From the NCBI GenBank assembly GCA_016927755.1, contig JAFGLZ010000069.1, positions 1 through 43,950 on the forward strand: a stretch of DNA of 43,950 nt. The letters run 5' to 3'. Under the pieces are notes generated by a model. It searched no databases. It was not told where the DNA came from and saw nothing but the letters and a program-made list of their open reading frames with translations. This DNA is from Phycisphaerae bacterium. Its GTDB lineage: Bacteria; Planctomycetota; Phycisphaerae; UBA1845; JAFGLZ01. This document shows, piece after piece, positions 39,986 through 43,950 of this stretch. The position numbers and the translations under genes were made by a program. How positions within the stretch are numbered: the first letter of the stretch is position 1; the number at the start of each line of letters is the position of its first letter.

Positions 39986-40765
39986 ATGAGGTCCTCTACA
40001 TTTCACGTACTGCAACCTCCGTTCGTGGGCAGCTCAGTCCGTTGGTCGGCGATCTTGTGCGCCGGCCTTGCTACAGCGAGCCCTGGGTACATTCATATCG
40101 ATCATCAGGGCAGTACGAGCCCAGCCAGCGAAGGTTGGACGAGCTGGATGATAGGCATTTCGGAACCAGTAACCGGCGGGCCGGTCACGGACGACTTGGG
40201 GCTAGGCATCGATGCGTGGTACGTAGATGACGATGGCACCGATTCCAGGTTTGGGTGGGGTCACTACTATCAGTACATCCCATGGGCGCAGTACGAGGAG
40301 GTCCAGACTGACGGCTGGAAGTTGACGGCACGCGTCCGCGTCTCAGAGGCGCCTGATGATCCGAACGGGGCGTCGGTCTTCGTCGGCTATGTTGGAGACG
40401 GCGCACTATATGCCCTTTCTTTGGGTACGGATGCCTCCGGCAACCAGACACTCAATGCTTGGGAAGACGGCACGGGGAGCCGCACGTACAACACCGGTTC
40501 CGACGGCTATCACCTCTACGAAGTGTTCTACGATCCAAACGTTGGGTCCGCCGATATCTTCGTCGACGGCACGGAAGCGATCAGAGATTGGGCGGGGAAG
40601 ACCTACTACGGCGATTGGGTAGTGAGCTGGGGGTCGTTGGGGCCGGCGTCCACCGGTCGGGGACACTACAGCCTGGTTGAGTTTGAGGTCCCCGTCCCTG
40701 AGCCCACGGCAATTGCGACGCTGACACTCGGCGGACTACTCTTCCTGAGGCGGCGCCGAAGATAG
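39986..40765 (+). CDS. PEP-CTERM secreted protein, jelly-roll-like
   Basis: 259 residues; TTAGGAG lies 8 bases before the ATG. A hydrophobic signal (WSAILCAGLATASP) precedes GYIHIDHQGSTSPASEGWTS. The middle (DGWKLTARVRVSEAPDDP, SVFVGYVGDGALYALSLGTD, YHLYEVFYDPNVGSADIFVD) reads like a concanavalin/LamG-type sandwich. The tail VPEPTAIATLTLGGLLFL plus RRRRR is a PEP-CTERM sorting signal. Probably a surface- or matrix-associated protein, possibly carbohydrate-binding. It stands alone between long spacers. Confidence 0.82.
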   Translation: MRSSTFHVLQPPFVGSSVRWSAILCAGLATASPGYIHIDHQGSTSPASEGWTSWMIGISEPVTGGPVTDDLGLGIDAWYVDDDGTDSRFGWGHYYQYIPWAQYEEVQTDGWKLTARVRVSEAPDDPNGASVFVGYVGDGALYALSLGTDASGNQTLNAWEDGTGSRTYNTGSDGYHLYEVFYDPNVGSADIFVDGTEAIRDWAGKTYYGDWVVSWGSLGPASTGRGHYSLVEFEVPVPEPTAIATLTLGGLLFLRRRRR

Positions 40766-41082
40766 CATCGAGCAGTCCATTCGGTGATGTCCTGACAAAG
40801 GTTGTGCTCGCGTCGGTTCGCGTGCAGCCCCATCAGGGCCAACTCCCCCGACAGGATCTCGCAGGAACCCACGCTCTATCGCGGCCGCCGTCTCTAGCTT
40901 GGCGTAGCGAGCGCTGCGTCCCCCTGAGCGTGGGTATCGTGGACCAACCCACAGTGGTAGGAAGCCCTCTCGCGCAGTCAGACGCTAGTATCTCGGCGTG
41001 AATGAGCCGGGACGGGGATGAAGAGCACGGAGCGTCAGTTTAGGCAACAGTGACACCGGGTCGGATACACGGGACATAACTA
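40766..41082. other. Gene-free spacer before the chimeric gene
   Basis: 317 bases, no ORF of note, no RNA structure recognised, and no strong ribosome-binding site before the ATG at 41083. Confidence 0.4.
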
Positions 41083-41913
41083 ATGAACGTCAACCTCATC
41101 TTCGCGACCGTCTGGTCAACCATGCTGACCACGGCATCGCCTCTTGATGCGCGCCCTGGCGCCGAGCGGAAGCACGCCGAGTTTCGGCCCAACGTGACAG
41201 TGGCTGAGACGTACTGTGAGTACGCCGTCAATTTGTTGGGGATCGACGTCGTGCAACCACGATTCACCTGGGTCCTCGCCTGCGACCACCGCGGAACGAT
41301 GCAGCAGTCCTATCGCGTGCTAGTGGCCAATTCGCCGGCGAGGCTCGCGGCGGACACCGGCGATCTGTGGGACAGCGGACAGGTCCGCTCCGATGAGTCA
41401 GTCAACGTCGCCTGTCAGGGCGCGAAGCTGTCGAGCCGGCAGGAGTGCTTCTGGAAGGTCCGCGTCTGGGACGACAAGGGACACGTCAGCCCGTGGAGCG
41501 AGCCAGCCACGTTCGAGACCGGGCTGCTCGAACCGGCCGATTGGCATGGGTGGTGGATCGGACTGGGGGGGTTGAATGCCGTGGCCGTCTCACCGCTATT
41601 GCGCAAACAGTTCGTGGCTGACGGCGAGGTCAAGCGGGCAAGGCTGTACGCGGCCGGCGTGGGATGGACCGACTGGCAGCAAGGGAGGGGCCCGCGGGGC
41701 ATGCGGATCGTGGGTCTCGCCGAAGGCCAGCCCCCCCGATTCGAGCATTCCTACCTGGACGAGAATCACGAGCCCGACGTCTTCAAGTTCCCGCGCCAGG
41801 CTCTCATCGCCTCGCTCGCCTACATCGGCGACACGCCCGGCGAAGAGGCCGGCGCCAGAACGGGCGTCCGAGTCAGATTCCATCCCGTCCGAGTCATGGC
41901 CGTCCCCGACTGA
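41083..41913 (+). CDS. Chimeric gene: truncated GH78 alpha-L-rhamnosidase N-terminus fused to lipoprotein-family C-terminus
   Basis: 276 residues. Residues ~30-193 match the N-terminus of secreted GH78 alpha-L-rhamnosidases: the Ig-like entry (LLGIDVVQPRFTWVLA, QQSYRVLVANS, DLWDSGQVRSDESVNV, CFWKVRVWDDKGHVSPWSEP, FETGLL) and the start of the next sandwich (PLLRKQF, KRARLYAAGVGW). Exactly where the rhamnosidase should continue, the frame runs on as TDWQQGRGPRGMRIVGLAEG and the rest of the PPHVRGDRDF lipoprotein family, ending like copy 2. No catalytic barrel remains, so it cannot be an active rhamnosidase. The reading frame is intact across the join. It is probably a recombination product and may be a pseudogene; a stable secreted chimera is possible. 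Confidence 0.85.
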   Translation: MNVNLIFATVWSTMLTTASPLDARPGAERKHAEFRPNVTVAETYCEYAVNLLGIDVVQPRFTWVLACDHRGTMQQSYRVLVANSPARLAADTGDLWDSGQVRSDESVNVACQGAKLSSRQECFWKVRVWDDKGHVSPWSEPATFETGLLEPADWHGWWIGLGGLNAVAVSPLLRKQFVADGEVKRARLYAAGVGWTDWQQGRGPRGMRIVGLAEGQPPRFEHSYLDENHEPDVFKFPRQALIASLAYIGDTPGEEAGARTGVRVRFHPVRVMAVPD

Positions 41914-41948
41914 GCCTGGGGGGAATCACCAACGGATGCAGTCATCAT
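41665..41948 (+). repeat. Duplicated segment inside the chimeric gene
   Basis: Second copy of 36687-36975, beginning at the same TGGACCGACTGGCAGC and continuing past the stop. It marks the join between rhamnosidase-like and lipoprotein-like sequence. Confidence 0.85.
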
Positions 41949-42036
41949 AGTACGGGTGGTCCATTGCATCAGCGGTGGCGGACACGGATTCTCGCCGCTG
42001 TCGCCACGGCCCATTCCCGTCAGACCCATGGCTCAC

Positions 42037-43716
42037 TCACTCCGCCGCCGGCGAAAACGTCAGTCCCGCCAGTGGCCGTCCTTGACGATCGGTGAGCCGC
42101 ATGGAGAACCCCCACATGCCCCCCCGGTTGTAGACCTTCACCAGAATCCGCGACTCGCCCGCCGGTAGCTCGACGTCGACGAGATCGTCGTCCCGCTGGA
42201 TGCCGCGCGTCCCTTCGTGCCGGTGAATCTCCTTGCCCTTCAGCCAAACGACGGCGTCGTCGTCGCTGCCGAAACGCATCTGCACGGGCTGTGCCTTCGG
42301 ACTCATCACCGTGCACGTCGCGTACGCCACGGCGTTCGTCGTGTACCCATGAGCCCCATACAACTCCCCGAGACCCACGACGCCCCCGACGGATCGCCGC
42401 TTGATCCATCGGATCTGGCCGGACTTGCCCGCGTACGCGCCGCCCAGGTCGACGCCCTCCTCCGGCGGAAACGTCGCCGCCAGCATCTTCTTGCCGACGT
42501 CGTCAAAGACCCCGATCACGTACCACGCTGGCACAAGCCCGGGGACTTCCCTCGGCCTGACCCAAGGCCCAATCGGCTGCACGCGCGCTCGGCGCATCGC
42601 CTCCGTCTCCGGCCGGACGCGCAGCCCGCCCGTGCTCAGGATCTCGTGATGGGCCTTGGCCAGCACCTCCTGCATGTGCTTCTCGGCCGCCCATCCGTGC
42701 AGGGGCTCCTTGGCCCGGGCCAGGAAGGCGATCAGGCCGCAAGCGCCCTCGCGGACGAAGTCCTCCAACTGCTCGCGGAGCTGATCAGCCGTGGGGATCG
42801 CAACGCTCCGCGACCCGCCGTTGAACGCCTGATAGACCCCGAGGAACGGGATGCCCGGCACGCGCCGCCGCGCCTCGCCCATCATCCACTGGACCTCATG
42901 GCTCGTCATGGCTCGGTCGTAGCCGGAACTGCTGACCGGATACCAGTAGATCATCATGATGTCGCAGACGCCCGGCGCCAGGTTGCACAGCGAGCCGGCG
43001 CTGCCGTACCCCGCGCACACGGGATGGCGCTTCGCCGGACCGTCGACGCGGCGGACGATCGCATACATCGCGCGGAGGGCGGAGAGGGCATCGCCCGGGC
43101 TGTCGTCGAGCACGTAGTAGCCCCACAGGTTCGGCAAGTCCTTCACGCGCCTCACCTCGGCCTCGCACGCCTCGGGCCAGAACAGGATGATGCCCTCATG
43201 ATGGCTCGCCGCCGTCGTGCCCTTGTACCCCCGAACGCAGCCCGTCAGCTTGGTCGGCGTCCGCGTCTCGTAGCGGATCAGCTCGTTCTCGATCTGGACC
43301 ACGCCGGACTCGGGGATGGCCTTGGCGGCGGGCTCACGCAGCGGGATCTCCGTCGCCTCGGCCGTGATGGCCTCCTTCAGTCGCGGCTTGCCGTAGAGGT
43401 GCTGCGTCATGTGATGCATCACCTTGATCCCGTTGTCGGCGCGGAACCGCCCTTGTTCGGTGCTGGGGTCGAGATCCTTCTCGCCGCCGAGGATGATGTT
43501 CATGCCGACGGCCTTGGCCAGCTTCAGCTCCTCCATGTTCGAGACGCCGTACGTCCCGAGGATCGGCTTGCCGTTGACGGTGTACGGCGTGGGCAGCTTC
43601 ATCAGGGCCCCTTCGCCCTCCTGCCGGGAGCTGCCCGAGGCAACTGGCAGGCTTACCCATATCGCCGGCGCAAAGACAAACAGCAGGGACATCGCTGACC
43701 AGGCGGTTCGCTTCAT
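42037..43716 (-). CDS. Secreted putative glycosidase (TIM-barrel-like) with C-terminal beta-sandwich
   Basis: 559 residues; AAGGAG lies seven bases before the ATG and a signal peptide (LLFVFAPAIWVSLPVASG) follows. Residues ~50-380 read like a barrel: VNGKPILGTYGVSNMEELK, LWGYYVLDDSPGDALSALRA (acidic pair), CDIMMIYWYPVSSSG, GIPFLGVYQAFNGG. A DD in YVLDDSP lies where clan-A-type enzymes often have a catalytic acid, but I cannot assign a family. Residues ~440-559 form a ligand-binding-type sandwich (NAVAYATCTVMSPKAQPVQM, DDAVVWLKGKEIHRHEGTRG, ESRILVKVYNRGGMWGFSMR). Likely a periplasmic or secreted glycan-active enzyme; substrate unknown. Confidence 0.7.
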   Translation of the reverse strand: MKRTAWSAMSLLFVFAPAIWVSLPVASGSSRQEGEGALMKLPTPYTVNGKPILGTYGVSNMEELKLAKAVGMNIILGGEKDLDPSTEQGRFRADNGIKVMHHMTQHLYGKPRLKEAITAEATEIPLREPAAKAIPESGVVQIENELIRYETRTPTKLTGCVRGYKGTTAASHHEGIILFWPEACEAEVRRVKDLPNLWGYYVLDDSPGDALSALRAMYAIVRRVDGPAKRHPVCAGYGSAGSLCNLAPGVCDIMMIYWYPVSSSGYDRAMTSHEVQWMMGEARRRVPGIPFLGVYQAFNGGSRSVAIPTADQLREQLEDFVREGACGLIAFLARAKEPLHGWAAEKHMQEVLAKAHHEILSTGGLRVRPETEAMRRARVQPIGPWVRPREVPGLVPAWYVIGVFDDVGKKMLAATFPPEEGVDLGGAYAGKSGQIRWIKRRSVGGVVGLGELYGAHGYTTNAVAYATCTVMSPKAQPVQMRFGSDDDAVVWLKGKEIHRHEGTRGIQRDDDLVDVELPAGESRILVKVYNRGGMWGFSMRLTDRQGRPLAGLTFSPAAE

Positions 43717-43950
43717 GTCAAGCTCCTTCGCGGCATCGCCACCCCCGTGATCCGACGTGCGTCTCCAACGGACGGCGCCCCCGTCGGAAGGTGAGGACTC
43801 GATTGGCCGCGGCTCATATGCCGAGAGATGTTGCTGTCAGGCGTCGCCGCCGCCGACGTTATCCCGAGAGCAGCCCTGACGAATCAGTTTTCTCGCACCT
43901 GGCAGGGGTAGAGAAAGCGGGGCGCGTGAACACCCACCGCCGACGGGGGC
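43717..43950. other. Upstream region of the last gene, window edge
   Basis: 234 bases containing the presumed promoter of the minus-strand glycosidase-like gene. No further ORF or repeat is recognisable before the window ends. Confidence 0.4.

Noticed and set aside
42217..43698. 493-codon plus-strand frame opposite the last gene
   Set aside because: Antisense shadow of a gene with a signal peptide and good ribosome-binding site; composition dominated by Arg/Leu/His/Asp.
1..43950. tRNA, rRNA or known riboswitch genes
   Set aside because: No stretch read as a tRNA cloverleaf, rRNA segment or recognisable riboswitch core; short RNAs cannot be excluded without a covariance search.

Overview
The window is G+C-rich DNA with long, densely packed genes for secreted and lipid-anchored enzymes. 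It most likely comes from a member of the Planctomycetota, perhaps a Phycisphaerae-type lineage. This is inferred from the combination of several formylglycine sulfatases, a Tat-exported Gfo/Idh/MocA oxidoreductase, PEP-CTERM proteins ending in RRRR, HAF repeats, a hydrazine-synthase-alpha-like (HzsA-related) dihaem protein, DUF4838 and a type-II-pseudopilin-like protein. No rRNA, tRNA or single-copy marker gene is visible, so the placement rests on gene content alone.

Layout. (1) 1-2.7 kb: the 3' end of an RHS gene whose variable tip looks like an Atp23/M76-type zinc metallopeptidase. It is followed by small unknown genes (possible immunity proteins) and two truncated copies of a secreted-protein N-terminus. 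(2) 2.7-4.95 kb: a Tat-exported Gfo/Idh/MocA oxidoreductase between two repeat-rich non-coding stretches, a 44-bp tandem repeat on one side and a run of short perfect hairpins on the other. (3) 4.95-7.3 kb: a three-PAS hybrid histidine kinase. (4) 7.9-18.5 kb: a carbohydrate-degradation block with three sulfatases, a GH29 alpha-L-fucosidase with an F5/8 domain, a MarR regulator that looks leaderless, a pectate-lyase-3-type beta-helix protein and a large glycosidase-like protein. A sulfated, fucose-containing polysaccharide is the natural substrate guess. (5) 19.1-25.0 kb: a 1972-residue gingipain-type (C25) cysteine peptidase with cadherin-like domains, InlB/Flg_new-type repeats and two HAF blocks. 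(6) 25.1-30.8 kb: a PL1-like pectate lyase, then a compact pseudopilin / PEP-CTERM protein / beta-propeller phytase group bracketed by inverted copies of a 68-69 bp palindromic element, then a lipoprotein. (7) 31.2-43.7 kb: a GNAT-like protein, an HzsA-related dihaem beta-propeller protein, a second lipoprotein of the same family, a DUF4838 glycosidase-like protein, a second PEP-CTERM protein, a chimeric gene that fuses a truncated GH78 rhamnosidase N-terminus to the 3' end of a third lipoprotein copy, and a secreted putative glycosidase.

Most products are predicted to act in the periplasm or outside the cell on complex glycans, proteins or phytate. Points most worth a second look are the RHS-M76-like toxin tip, the three-copy lipoprotein family and the gene fusion it made, the leaderless MarR gene with tandem 16-bp repeats over its promoter and start codon, the gingipain-HAF giant protein, and the palindromic elements. 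All calls come from reading the sequence; no database search was possible.
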